Both the position numbers and the translations under genes were made by a program. A DNA stretch of 8,816 nt from Bacteroidota bacterium. Its GTDB lineage: Bacteria > Bacteroidota > Bacteroidia > Cytophagales > Cyclobacteriaceae. The DNA lies in contig JAHEMS010000125.1 of the NCBI GenBank assembly GCA_024643595.1, positions 1 to 8,816 on the forward strand. Reading direction: 5' to 3'. A model generated the notes under the pieces. The model worked only from the letters and a program-made list of their open reading frames with translations, did no database searches and was not told the origin of the DNA. Shown here piece by piece: positions 1 through 7,150 of this stretch (positions within the stretch are counted from its first letter, which is position 1; the number at the start of each line of letters is the position of its first letter).

Positions 1-203
1 ATGAGCTGGTAGAATCGCATCAACAATTTACTGGAAGCAAGGTAGCCGCTAATGTTTTGGGTAACTGGCCAATGTCCTTCAAGCAGTTTATCAAAGTAAT
101 GCCGATTGATTACAAGGCAGTTTTAGAAAAGAGAAAAGCTGAAAAGAAACTTGAAGTCAAGAAACCGTCTTTGGGCAATACAGAAAAAATTTCCTCCAAC
201 TAA
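1..203 (+). CDS. gltB: Glutamate synthase large subunit, C-terminal fragment (partial, 5' end outside window)
   Basis: This is the last 66 codons of a gene that enters from the left edge; the first full codon is at position 3 and the TAA stop at 201-203. The peptide contains HQQFTGSKVAANVL and then FIKVMPIDYKAVL, which matches the usual C-terminal end of the glutamate synthase alpha subunit, after the beta-helix GXGXG domain. A lysine-rich tail follows. The large subunit carries the glutaminase and FMN/3Fe-4S synthase domains, none of which are in view. The identification rests on the short C-terminal match and on gltD lying 61 bp downstream on the same strand, the standard gltBD order. The enzyme makes two glutamates from glutamine and 2-oxoglutarate in the cytoplasm. 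Confidence 0.88.
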   Translation, partial: ELVESHQQFTGSKVAANVLGNWPMSFKQFIKVMPIDYKAVLEKRKAEKKLEVKKPSLGNTEKISSN

Positions 204-264
204 GTAACTGAACTATGGCTTGTTGATAGCCGTGATTTTGTCGTTTAAGAAATAAATAATTGAA

Positions 265-1734
265 ATGGGAAAACCGACTGGATTTTTAGAGCAGGATAGA
301 GAACTTCCTAAAAAACGTGATCCTAAAAAGCGAATCAGCGACTACAATGAAGTAGATCCAGTAATCGATGAACCGATTACCGTAAAACAGGCAGCACGAT
401 GTATGGATTGTGGTGTTCCATTTTGTCATCATGGATGTCCGCTGGGAAATATTATACCCGAATTCAACGATGCAGTTTATCAGGGCAACTGGCAGCAAGC
501 CTACGAGATTTTAATCACGACCAACAATTTTCCTGAATTCACTGGCCGCATTTGTCCTGCACCATGTGAAACATCGTGTGTATTGGGTATTAACAAACCA
601 GCGGTGGCCATTGAATACATTGAAAAGTCCATTATTGAAAAGGCTTATCAGGAAGGATTTGCAAAGCCACGCATTCCTTCTTCATCCACTAATAAGAAAA
701 TTGCAGTGGTGGGTTCAGGACCATCAGGATTGGCAGCAGCAGCCCAGCTGAATTATGCCGGCCACCAGGTTACTGTATTTGAGAGAGCGGATGAGATTGG
801 CGGTTTATTACGATACGGTATACCGGACTTTAAACTCGATAAGCACGTGTTGGATCGCAGAATTGATTTGATGATTGAAGAAGGGGTGAAATTTGAGGTC
901 AATGTAAATGTGGGAGAGACGTTATCCATCGATCAACTGAAAGAAGATTATGATGCGGTTTTGTTGTGCGGAGGGTCAACCGTGCCACGGGACTTACCAA
1001 TACCAGGTAGAAATCTCAAAGGAGTTCACTTTGCAATGGATTTTCTCACGCAGCAAAACCGTAGAGTAGCGGGCAAGAAAGTAACCGTTGAGGAAATATG
1101 GGCTTCCGGCAAGAACGTAGTTGTTATAGGCGGAGGGGACACAGGTTCAGATTGTGTTGGCACATCCAATCGTCATGGCGCGAAGTCGGTCACTCAAATA
1201 GAAATCCTTTCAAAGCCACCGAAGGACAGAACAGAAGCAATGCCCTGGCCAAGCTGGCCCATGATTTTGCGCACCTCCACCTCACATGAGGAAGGATGTG
1301 AGCGCAAGTGGGCGATCATTACTAAAGAATTTATTGGTGATGAAAAAGGTAACCTTAAGGCGTTGAAGATAGCGGAAGTAGAAATGAAAAAGCCAGAGCC
1401 GGGCAAAGCTCCAGGCTTCAGTGAAGTACCTGGAACAGAACGCATCATCCCATGCGAGCTGGCTTTGCTGGCCATGGGTTTTTTGCATCCACAGCATTAT
1501 GGTCTTTTAGAGCAATTGGGCGTTGATTATGATGAACGTGGTAACGTAAAAGCAACCAACTACCAAACATCTGTCGAATCGATCTTCACCGCAGGAGATA
1601 TGCGCAGAGGTCAGTCGCTCGTGGTCTGGGCCATCAGCGAAGGACGTGAGGCGGCACGCGCCGTAGATCGATTCCTGATGGGTCAATCCGTTCTTGAATC
1701 AAAAGAGCAAGGAATGTTGAGTTTGTCAGAGTAA
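265..1734 (+). CDS. gltD: Glutamate synthase small (beta) subunit, NADPH-oxidising
   Basis: The 489-residue product has the normal length and layout of the GltD flavoprotein, which takes electrons from NADPH and passes them through FAD and 4Fe-4S clusters to the large subunit. Two N-terminal cysteine groups are present: C46, C49, C54 and C58, then C97, C101 and C105, as in the Fer4_20 domain. The FAD-binding Rossmann motif GSGPSG lies at 150-155 and is followed by ERADEIGGLLRYGIPDFK at 173-190. A second dinucleotide motif, GGGDTGSD at 289-296, is the expected NADPH site. The C-terminal FAD contact AGDMRRGQS is at 443-451. The ATG at 265 gives the typical MGKPTGFLE start. It sits 61 bp after gltB and is almost certainly co-transcribed with it. 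Its stop codon directly abuts the stop of the convergent gene. All key residues appear intact. Confidence 0.97.
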   Translation: MGKPTGFLEQDRELPKKRDPKKRISDYNEVDPVIDEPITVKQAARCMDCGVPFCHHGCPLGNIIPEFNDAVYQGNWQQAYEILITTNNFPEFTGRICPAPCETSCVLGINKPAVAIEYIEKSIIEKAYQEGFAKPRIPSSSTNKKIAVVGSGPSGLAAAAQLNYAGHQVTVFERADEIGGLLRYGIPDFKLDKHVLDRRIDLMIEEGVKFEVNVNVGETLSIDQLKEDYDAVLLCGGSTVPRDLPIPGRNLKGVHFAMDFLTQQNRRVAGKKVTVEEIWASGKNVVVIGGGDTGSDCVGTSNRHGAKSVTQIEILSKPPKDRTEAMPWPSWPMILRTSTSHEEGCERKWAIITKEFIGDEKGNLKALKIAEVEMKKPEPGKAPGFSEVPGTERIIPCELALLAMGFLHPQHYGLLEQLGVDYDERGNVKATNYQTSVESIFTAGDMRRGQSLVVWAISEGREAARAVDRFLMGQSVLESKEQGMLSLSE

Positions 1735-2124
1735 TTATTCCTCATACAACTCTAACGGCAATCCATCTGGATCTGAAAAAAACGTAAAGCGTTTTCCGGA
1801 AAATTCATCTTTCCGAACAGGCTCAACGCTAATGCCATTTTCTGTTAAACTTTGAATTGCTTTTTCAAGATCAACGACACCGAAGGCAAGATGTCGAAGT
1901 CCGGTTGCTTCCGGACGGCTCACACGCTTCGGAGGATCAGGAAAGGAAAATAATTCAATCACATACTGTTCATCAAGTTTTAGATCAAGCTTGTACGATT
2001 GTCGTTCTGAACGGTAATGTTCAGCAATAATTTTTAATCCTAAAATTTCAGTGTAGAATTTCTTAGAGACTTCGTATTCAGAACAGATTATGGCTACATG
2101 GTGAACAGTTGATAACGTAAGCAT
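1735..2124 (-). CDS. VOC-family metalloprotein, YaeR/GloA2-like
   Basis: This 129-residue protein is a single vicinal-oxygen-chelate (glyoxalase/dioxygenase) domain and resembles Escherichia coli YaeR (also 129 residues, as I recall it) along its whole length. Shared stretches include YVIELFSFP, SRPEA-GLRHLAF and FSDPDGLPLELYE. The four expected metal ligands are visible: H9, E57, H78 and E125. The family is sometimes called lactoylglutathione lyase, but the substrate of YaeR-type proteins is not firmly known, so a glyoxalase I activity should not be assumed. It has no signal peptide and should be cytoplasmic, unlike its two upstream neighbours. It lies 61 bp after the DUF3500 gene on the same strand and is probably the last gene of that unit. 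Its TAA stop touches the gltD stop. Confidence 0.9.
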   Translation of the reverse strand: MLTLSTVHHVAIICSEYEVSKKFYTEILGLKIIAEHYRSERQSYKLDLKLDEQYVIELFSFPDPPKRVSRPEATGLRHLAFGVVDLEKAIQSLTENGISVEPVRKDEFSGKRFTFFSDPDGLPLELYEE

Positions 2125-2185
2125 GCTAAAGTTTTACAGGCAAAGTCATGGGAATTTAGTGATGCCCCTTAGCAGAGGATAAAAA

Positions 2186-3193
2186 TCATTTATGCTCCTT
2201 CGCATAGTGTTCACGCAAGATGTCTTCCGCAAAGTCATCATTGAGATCACGTACTGTGCTGTGTACATGGTTGGCGTTGTTTTGCGTGTTGTCGTATTCA
2301 ATCAGCAACATCGGTCCCTGGATCCGATAATAATGTCCGGCTCCGGGCTGTAAACTTCCGGCCCAGGCAAAATGAAGATTATCGATGCCTGCTTTCGTGA
2401 TCTTTTCCATAAACTTCTTACTAAATCCAAAGGCATAATTTTTTACATATACATCCAACAGCTTCATCAGGATTCCTTGTTGCTCTTTATTCATTTCTTT
2501 ATACCCCAACCCATCAGGTGTAAGAAGCATAGCTTTTCGTTTATTCAGGCTGACGATTTCAGGGAGCGCAGTTTCTGCTATTATTGCAGACTTGCGCTGG
2601 GTAGAAGAAAGAGAATTAAGAAGGGCAAATCCAAGATCGGTTTCTTGCTTCAATACTTCCATCCCTTTACTTTCACCCTCCTTCACAATTCCTGGATTAG
2701 ATCCAAAAAAAGAAGGAGTTGAAGAAACAATCTCCCCATTCATTACTGTAAAATTTAAGGATACATGATGTCCCTCGAACCTCCATCCCCATGGATTTTT
2801 AGCATCAGGAGTTCCAAATACCCAGAAATGATAATTCAGAGGGTCACGAAAGTGATCATCGGCGCCACGTTTCTCTACCACTTTTAAAATGTTTTCCAGA
2901 TTGATAATGCCGGTTGTTTTTTGAAATCCCTGATCGCTCAATGAAGATTTTAATAGTCCCATGGCGGCATCGCGTTGCTTATCTGAAAAATCATAGAAGG
3001 TTATTCCTTTACGCTCGATGGGCACAAAGTTCCAATTAAATCGTTCGGCATCATCAAGTGGATACTGAGCTTTCACTTTAAGTTCTTGCGTGAGTGTACC
3101 CATAAAACTTTGAGCATTGGTAAGCACCTCTTTTTTCTGCGCATAAATGAAGAGCGGTGAAATCAGGAAAAGGAAACTGAATAGGGATTTCAT
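2186..3193 (-). CDS. Exported DUF3500 family protein
   Basis: The product has 335 residues. Residues 1-18 form a Sec signal peptide (K3, hydrophobic core FLFLISPLFI, cleavage likely YA|Q), so the mature protein should be exported. The rest matches the DUF3500 family: the central block WGWRFEGHHVSLNFTV at 135-150, SFFGSNPG at 161-168, and the C-terminal block GHYYRIQGPMLLIEYDN at 286-302 followed by NHVHSTVRDLNDDF at 308-321. The family has no established biochemical role that I know of. Its most conserved positions include H, E and D residues (E140, H142, H143, H287, E299, H309, H311), which suggests, by inference only, a metal site. The ATG at 3193 is chosen because it starts a clean signal peptide. 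It lies 47 bp downstream of the amidohydrolase gene and 61 bp upstream of the VOC gene. Confidence 0.9.
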   Translation of the reverse strand: MKSLFSFLFLISPLFIYAQKKEVLTNAQSFMGTLTQELKVKAQYPLDDAERFNWNFVPIERKGITFYDFSDKQRDAAMGLLKSSLSDQGFQKTTGIINLENILKVVEKRGADDHFRDPLNYHFWVFGTPDAKNPWGWRFEGHHVSLNFTVMNGEIVSSTPSFFGSNPGIVKEGESKGMEVLKQETDLGFALLNSLSSTQRKSAIIAETALPEIVSLNKRKAMLLTPDGLGYKEMNKEQQGILMKLLDVYVKNYAFGFSKKFMEKITKAGIDNLHFAWAGSLQPGAGHYYRIQGPMLLIEYDNTQNNANHVHSTVRDLNDDFAEDILREHYAKEHK

Positions 3194-3240
3194 AATGGTA
3201 GGGGTTTCTCGAAAGTAATGATTCGTTGTGAGAATTATTT

Positions 3241-4350
3241 CTATTTAGGAAATAGACTTTTGTCAATTCCAGGAATCAGGCTCATCGCGTTTTTATAATA
3301 AATCTTTTTTAGAATTTCATCAGGCAGGCCGATACCATACATCCGCCAGAAAGCATGATAGCGCTTATGGTAGGGGAAGTACTCATCTTCGGTTTCCAAC
3401 ACACGGAAATACGTTTCGTATTCATCGGGCACCCAACTGTCTTTACCAAACAATATGCGATCCTGATATTTTGTGAAAAATGCTTTCGCTGCCCGGGGCT
3501 GTCTCCCTAATTCAGCGATCACAGCACCAATCTCGGTGTACATGTTTGGATATGATTCCATTAGTTCGCCCAACTTTTTCAAATCGTTGCCATACCAACC
3601 GAGGTGTGCATTGATAAATTTTGTTTTAGGATGCTTTTTAAAAATATGGTGCTGCTCTTCGATAAGAGTTTCCCAGCTGGCAAAACTTTCATCATATCGC
3701 CTACCGGGATGTGTTTTTAGCTCCAGCCATCGTTCATTCTTCTCATCGATAGGATCCCAGAATGGTTTAGGGTCTGCCGAGTGAATTAAAACAGGTATAC
3801 CTAATGCTCCGCATTTAGCCCAGATGGGATCAATGCGAGGGTCATCAATATGAATACGGTTTCCCTTGCTGTCTTTATTGTGGAGGCCAAGGCTTTTATA
3901 AATTTTCAATCCTTTGGCCCCCCGCTTTACGTCATCTTCCAATTGTTTGGTTATCCTGGCCGACCACTCGGGGTTATCGATATCCGAAAAATCTACATTG
4001 GTAAATAGAATAAATCGATTAGGATATTGTTTCTTAATGTTCTCGAATGATTTTTCGAGATGATCACCACTGCTTCTGAATCCCCGCCCGCTAAGGTTCA
4101 CCATTACCCCCATATTTAACTCATCCATATACTTAACACGCTCACTTAAATCAGCGGTATTCATGTTGCCATAATGATTGTGAATATCGACGAAAGGGAA
4201 CTTCGCCTTTTTAAGTTTATGTTCTTCCACCTTCAAAGTGGATGGCGGATCATATTGTTCAAAATCCATCTTCATTTCCAATGGCTTTTCCTGTGCGCAG
4301 GTGGTTAAACCATAAAGACAAAGTGAAAGGAGCGATACAATATATTTCAT
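3241..4350 (-). CDS. Exported amidohydrolase-superfamily protein (Amidohydro_2)
   Basis: The 369-residue product has an N-terminal export signal (residues 1-20, core IVSLLSLCLYGL) and a TIM-barrel amidohydrolase domain of the Amidohydro_2 type, the group that includes ACMSD-like decarboxylases and lactone hydrolases. The metal-site pattern is complete: HxH at H57/H59 (FVDIHNHYG), H190 (VLIHSADP), H249 (NAHLGW) and D304 (LFGKDSW). The substrate cannot be read from the sequence. LTTC at 15-18 is a poor lipobox, so either signal peptidase I cleavage near CA|Q or lipidation at C18 is possible. The ATG at 4350 gives the signal peptide directly. It is the first gene of the minus-strand trio; its TAG stop is 47 bp before the DUF3500 start. 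Export is unusual for this largely cytoplasmic superfamily but occurs in Bacteroidota. Confidence 0.9.
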   Translation of the reverse strand: MKYIVSLLSLCLYGLTTCAQEKPLEMKMDFEQYDPPSTLKVEEHKLKKAKFPFVDIHNHYGNMNTADLSERVKYMDELNMGVMVNLSGRGFRSSGDHLEKSFENIKKQYPNRFILFTNVDFSDIDNPEWSARITKQLEDDVKRGAKGLKIYKSLGLHNKDSKGNRIHIDDPRIDPIWAKCGALGIPVLIHSADPKPFWDPIDEKNERWLELKTHPGRRYDESFASWETLIEEQHHIFKKHPKTKFINAHLGWYGNDLKKLGELMESYPNMYTEIGAVIAELGRQPRAAKAFFTKYQDRILFGKDSWVPDEYETYFRVLETEDEYFPYHKRYHAFWRMYGIGLPDEILKKIYYKNAMSLIPGIDKSLFPK

Positions 4351-4370
4351 GGGGGTATGATTAATCAGGG

Positions 4371-4402
4371 CAATTTACGATTATCCCGCAAAGAGGTTCA
4401 AA
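4371..4402 (-). promoter_or_regulatory. Candidate Bacteroidota-type promoter for the amidohydrolase operon
   Basis: On the minus strand a TTTG (4402-4399, end of a run of six T) is followed after 21 bases by TAAATTG (4377-4371), about 20 bases before the ATG at 4350. This resembles the Bacteroidota -33 TTTG / -7 TAnnTTTG arrangement, but the -7 element is one base short of the consensus. It is a visual match only. Confidence 0.3.
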
Positions 4403-4485
4403 AAATGTGTGGAGCGGCTTCGCTGTGCGATCGGTAGATTTATTACAATTCTTGCTAACTTGCCTGATAAGTTGAACGTTGTTCT

Positions 4486-5592
4486 ATGAATAAATTACTT
4501 GTCCTATTAATATTTATCCCGGTTTTCGCAATAGCACAGCCCGATGCGGCATTAGAAGCCGCACGAAAGAAACTTCAGGCAAAAAATTATACAGCCGCCA
4601 AGGTTGATCTTACTAAACTGATCGATGCAAATGCCAAGAATAAAGTAGCACTTTCCCTTCGTGGTCAGGCGCGCATGGGTATGGAAGATTATTATGGGGC
4701 CATCAGTGATTTTAGTTTTGCTTTGGAAATTGATTCGACATTTGCTGAGGCCTATAACCTTCGTGGAGAATCTAAAATCAACCTGGGTGATGATGATTCG
4801 GCGATCATTGACCTGGATAAAGCGATCAGGTATAATCCAAAATATGCCGACGCATACACGAATCGGGGATTCGCGAAATATAATGTAGAGGATTTGCAAG
4901 GCTCCTATTTTGATTTTTCAAAAGCGCTTGAATTAGGTCCTATCGATGCGGATAAATATTTCAATCGGGGCCTGGTAAAAGCTGAACTGGGTGAATTTGT
5001 GAGTGCAATTGATGATTATTCCAAAGCGATTGAACTTGATAAAACTGATGCAAACTTATACAACTACCGAGGTGTAGCTTTTTATAATACCATAAATTTT
5101 GATAAGGCAATTGTGGATTATGATGAAGCCATAAGGTTAGACCCCAAGGATCCATTTAAATATGAAAACCGAGCCCTGGCAAAAACGGCAGCTGAAGATT
5201 TAAAGGGAGCCCTGGCCGATTACGATAAATCCATTGAGCTGGATGGCAATGATCCGGAGACCTACAACCTACGAGGTGTGCTCAAACATACCACGGAAGA
5301 TTATGAAGGGGCTATTACTGATTATACAAAGGCGATTGACTTGGATGACACCAACCCGGTGTATTATGATAACCGGGCTTTAAGCAAAACGGAAAAGGAA
5401 AATTATGGAGGTGCCGTGGAAGATTATTCCTTTTCTATCTCGTTATACCCGGGGGATCCGGAAACATACTATCAGCGCGGGCTTGTTAAATTACTGATGA
5501 ACAATAACTATGATGGCTGTCTCGATCTGAAACATGCAGAAGAGCTAGGATCGGCCGATGCCAGAGCGGCCCTTAAGAAGAGTTGCAAATAG
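4486..5592 (+). CDS. Exported tetratricopeptide-repeat protein (ten TPRs)
   Basis: The 368-residue product has a signal peptide (residues 1-17, core LLVLLIFIPVFAIA, cleavage likely AIA|Q18) and is then almost entirely TPR solenoid. Ten 34-residue repeats run from about 19 to 358. Taking the conserved Gly/Ala as TPR position 8, repeats two to ten carry arginine at position 7: R59, 93, 127, 161, 195, 229, 263, 297 and 331, each exactly 34 apart. Typical repeat text is NRGLVKAELGEFVSAIDDY. The first repeat is degenerate. The mature protein is acidic, and two cysteines in the C-terminal region (C345, C367) could pair outside the cytoplasm. TPR solenoids bind peptides or partner proteins; no catalytic domain is visible, so the partner is unknown. 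The lipid kinase gene follows after 26 bp and is probably co-transcribed. The start is fixed by the signal peptide. Confidence 0.93.
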   Translation: MNKLLVLLIFIPVFAIAQPDAALEAARKKLQAKNYTAAKVDLTKLIDANAKNKVALSLRGQARMGMEDYYGAISDFSFALEIDSTFAEAYNLRGESKINLGDDDSAIIDLDKAIRYNPKYADAYTNRGFAKYNVEDLQGSYFDFSKALELGPIDADKYFNRGLVKAELGEFVSAIDDYSKAIELDKTDANLYNYRGVAFYNTINFDKAIVDYDEAIRLDPKDPFKYENRALAKTAAEDLKGALADYDKSIELDGNDPETYNLRGVLKHTTEDYEGAITDYTKAIDLDDTNPVYYDNRALSKTEKENYGGAVEDYSFSISLYPGDPETYYQRGLVKLLMNNNYDGCLDLKHAEELGSADARAALKKSCK

Positions 5593-5618
5593 GATGAAAA
5601 TTTTTCGAAGATAGCCCC

Positions 5619-6518
5619 TTGAAAATCGCCATCATTCTTAACGGTATTTCAAGAAAGAAGAAAAGATTCTATCATAAGATCCTTCCCGACCTTGAGAAAA
5701 ATTTTAAGGTTGAGGTTTTTGAGACCCAATATTCAGGACATGCTACACAACTTGGCCATGAAGTGGTCAAACATGGTTATGATGTTATATTATCGGCAGG
5801 TGGAGATGGTACGCTCAATCAAGTGGTGAATGGAATGTTGGTATCCGATTCATCCAAGTTGCCCATGCTGGGGATCATCCCACTTGGATCTGGAAATGAT
5901 TTTGCGGGCATGATGAATATTTCAGGGGAAGCATCACAGTTGGTGAATATATTAAAGGAACCCACACCCTCACTCATTGATGTCGGAAAGATCACCTGTT
6001 TGAATAGGGAAGGTAGTCCGGTAACGAGATACTTTATCAATGTATGCAGCTTGGGCATGGGTCCGGCTACCGTTCAACGACTGGAGCGTTTACCACGATG
6101 GTTAGGAACCGGCTTACGCTATTATGTGAGTGTGCTCAGTACTTTTTTCACTCATCCAACAGAAAAATTTGAAGTACGAACAACCGATTGGACCTGGCAA
6201 GGTAATGCACGCGTGGTAGCCGTTGCCAATGGAAAATCATTCGGTAATAAAATTTATATAGCGCCAAAAGCAGAGCCCGATGATGGTGTGTTTTCCACTT
6301 TCATCGCCACCAATATGTCGCTGTTGAAATTTCTTTTCGTTTTGCAAACGGTAAAAATGAAAAAAACAGTTAACGATAATCGGGTACTTTATGCGACCGC
6401 CACATCATTGGAACTTAGCTCCCCTGATCTTGCCTGGATTGAATCAGAGGGAGAACTGGCTGGACTTTTACCTGCTCGTGTGGAGTTACAAAAAGGAAAG
6501 ATTCAGTTTTTGAAATAA
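5619..6518 (+). CDS. Diacylglycerol/lipid kinase family protein (DagK_cat), TTG start
   Basis: This 299-residue protein matches the bacterial lipid kinase family (DagK/YegS type), which phosphorylates diacylglycerol or related lipids at the inner membrane using ATP. The nucleotide-binding motif GGDGT lies at 61-65 within SAGGDGTLNQVVNG, and the second signature PLGSGNDFA at 88-96. KAEPDDGVFS at 217-226 corresponds to the usual A-P-DDG motif of the C-terminal beta-sandwich, and IESEGE at 274-279 takes the place of the common DGE motif. It starts at TTG (5619): the in-frame stop TGA at 5595-5597 leaves no upstream ATG, and the next internal Met is at residue 73, beyond the GGDGT motif. The resulting start, MKIAIILNGISRKKK, suits the family. 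The exact lipid substrate is not predictable; sphingosine, diacylglycerol and other lipids are all options. Confidence 0.92.
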   Translation: MKIAIILNGISRKKKRFYHKILPDLEKNFKVEVFETQYSGHATQLGHEVVKHGYDVILSAGGDGTLNQVVNGMLVSDSSKLPMLGIIPLGSGNDFAGMMNISGEASQLVNILKEPTPSLIDVGKITCLNREGSPVTRYFINVCSLGMGPATVQRLERLPRWLGTGLRYYVSVLSTFFTHPTEKFEVRTTDWTWQGNARVVAVANGKSFGNKIYIAPKAEPDDGVFSTFIATNMSLLKFLFVLQTVKMKKTVNDNRVLYATATSLELSSPDLAWIESEGELAGLLPARVELQKGKIQFLK

Positions 6519-6562
6519 CGAAGGTTCCTTTCAACAGACACGGAATTGGGAATAATCTATTA

Positions 6563-7051
6563 TTATTTATCCACTACGAGCGTGCCGGCGATGATATCAT
6601 GCAAGGCTTGTTTCTTTTCAGTGAATCCCGCCATGATGTAGCCGATGCCAAAAGTAAAGTTGGTTATGATTTTACTCAGGTTACGTACGAGGGCTTTGGT
6701 AAAATCCAGCTTTTCTCCACTGATATCGGTTACTATAATGCTTAACGCGATCTTGCCAATACTGCCTTGAAATTTTGAAGATTCAAAAAATGAATGGTAC
6801 AGAATGCTAATTACAGTTTTTACCACCATCGATATACCAACCATGGCCGTAACTAAAGCGATAAAGGAAGCGATATCATATGCATCCGGATTTTCCATGA
6901 TGTCTCTAAAGGGAGGAAATTCTCCAGTGGCGGTAATGCCCAGGGTTGCCAAGACTGGTGCCAGGATAATCCAGTTTATTGTTCCAAGAATTATTTTGTC
7001 AAGAATCCAAGCCAGGAATCTTTTCCAAAATCCAGCATAATTTGTATTCAT
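6563..7051 (-). CDS. RDD family integral membrane protein
   Basis: With the ATG at 7051 the product has 162 residues and begins MNTNYAGFWKRFLAWILDKI, the standard start of RDD proteins. The named residues are present: R11 and D18 in the first segment and D152 in LHDIIAGTLVV near the end. Hydrophobic stretches at about 17-40, 58-85 and 127-143 suggest three to four membrane segments. YHSFFESSKFQGSIGK at 85-100 and the following VTDISGEKLDFTKALVRNLSK are also family-typical. RDD proteins are small inner-membrane proteins; some have been linked to ion transport, but here the function is unknown. A longer start at 7114 would add 21 residues (MLAGWEALFTF...) with no family likeness and would lie upstream of the best promoter candidate, so I reject it. 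It converges with the lipid kinase gene across a 44 bp gap. Confidence 0.88.
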   Translation of the reverse strand: MNTNYAGFWKRFLAWILDKIILGTINWIILAPVLATLGITATGEFPPFRDIMENPDAYDIASFIALVTAMVGISMVVKTVISILYHSFFESSKFQGSIGKIALSIIVTDISGEKLDFTKALVRNLSKIITNFTFGIGYIMAGFTEKKQALHDIIAGTLVVDK

Positions 7052-7080
7052 GGTGATTGGTTTTACAGTGTTGAGTTCAT

Positions 7081-7111
7081 TAAATGTAAATAATGCTTCC
7101 CATCCTGCCAA
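7081..7111 (-). promoter_or_regulatory. Candidate Bacteroidota-type promoter for the RDD gene
   Basis: On the minus strand TTG (7111-7109) is followed after 20 bases by TACATTTA (7088-7081), one mismatch from the TAnnTTTG -7 consensus of Bacteroidota. It would place transcription start roughly 20-25 bases before the ATG at 7051. It lies inside the longer alternative reading frame that begins at 7114, which supports the shorter start. This is a visual match only. Confidence 0.42.
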
Positions 7112-7124
7112 CAATTAATTTCCT

Positions 7125-7132
7125 TACTTTTA
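7125..7132 (+). promoter_or_regulatory. Possible -7 element for the DinB-like gene
   Basis: TACTTTTA at 7125-7132 is one mismatch from TAnnTTTG and lies 18 bases before the TTG start at 7151. I see no matching TTG at the expected -33 distance (around 7102), so support is weak. If real, the divergent RDD and DinB-like promoters would almost overlap within the 99 bp gap. Confidence 0.2.
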
Positions 7133-7150
7133 TATCAAACCTAAAGTAAT

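Noticed and set aside
217..231. Small inverted repeat GGCT-7-AGCC between gltB and gltD
   Set aside because: Only a 4 bp stem with no T-run after it; too weak for a terminator or regulatory hairpin, and gltBD are normally co-transcribed.
1194..1497. Minus-strand open frames of 71 and 93 codons inside gltD
   Set aside because: They overlap a complete, motif-rich gltD, and the translations show no domain or signal features.
2372..2722. 116-codon plus-strand open frame opposite the DUF3500 gene
   Set aside because: It is antisense to a well-supported gene, its translation is low-complexity and unlike any family, and it is explained by the codon use of the real gene.
4435..4442. TAGATTTA as a -7 element for the TPR gene
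   Set aside because: It is one mismatch from TAnnTTTG but has no TTG at the right upstream distance, so I do not list it as a promoter.
4486..5592. Tandem DNA repeats of 102 bp in the TPR gene
   Set aside because: The periodicity is at the protein level; the repeat units have diverged at the nucleotide level, so this is a normal TPR array rather than a recent tandem repeat or satellite.
6519..6562. Possible bidirectional terminator between the lipid kinase and RDD genes
   Set aside because: Only a TTCC/GGAA 4 bp pairing is visible in the 44 bp gap, with no T-run on either strand.
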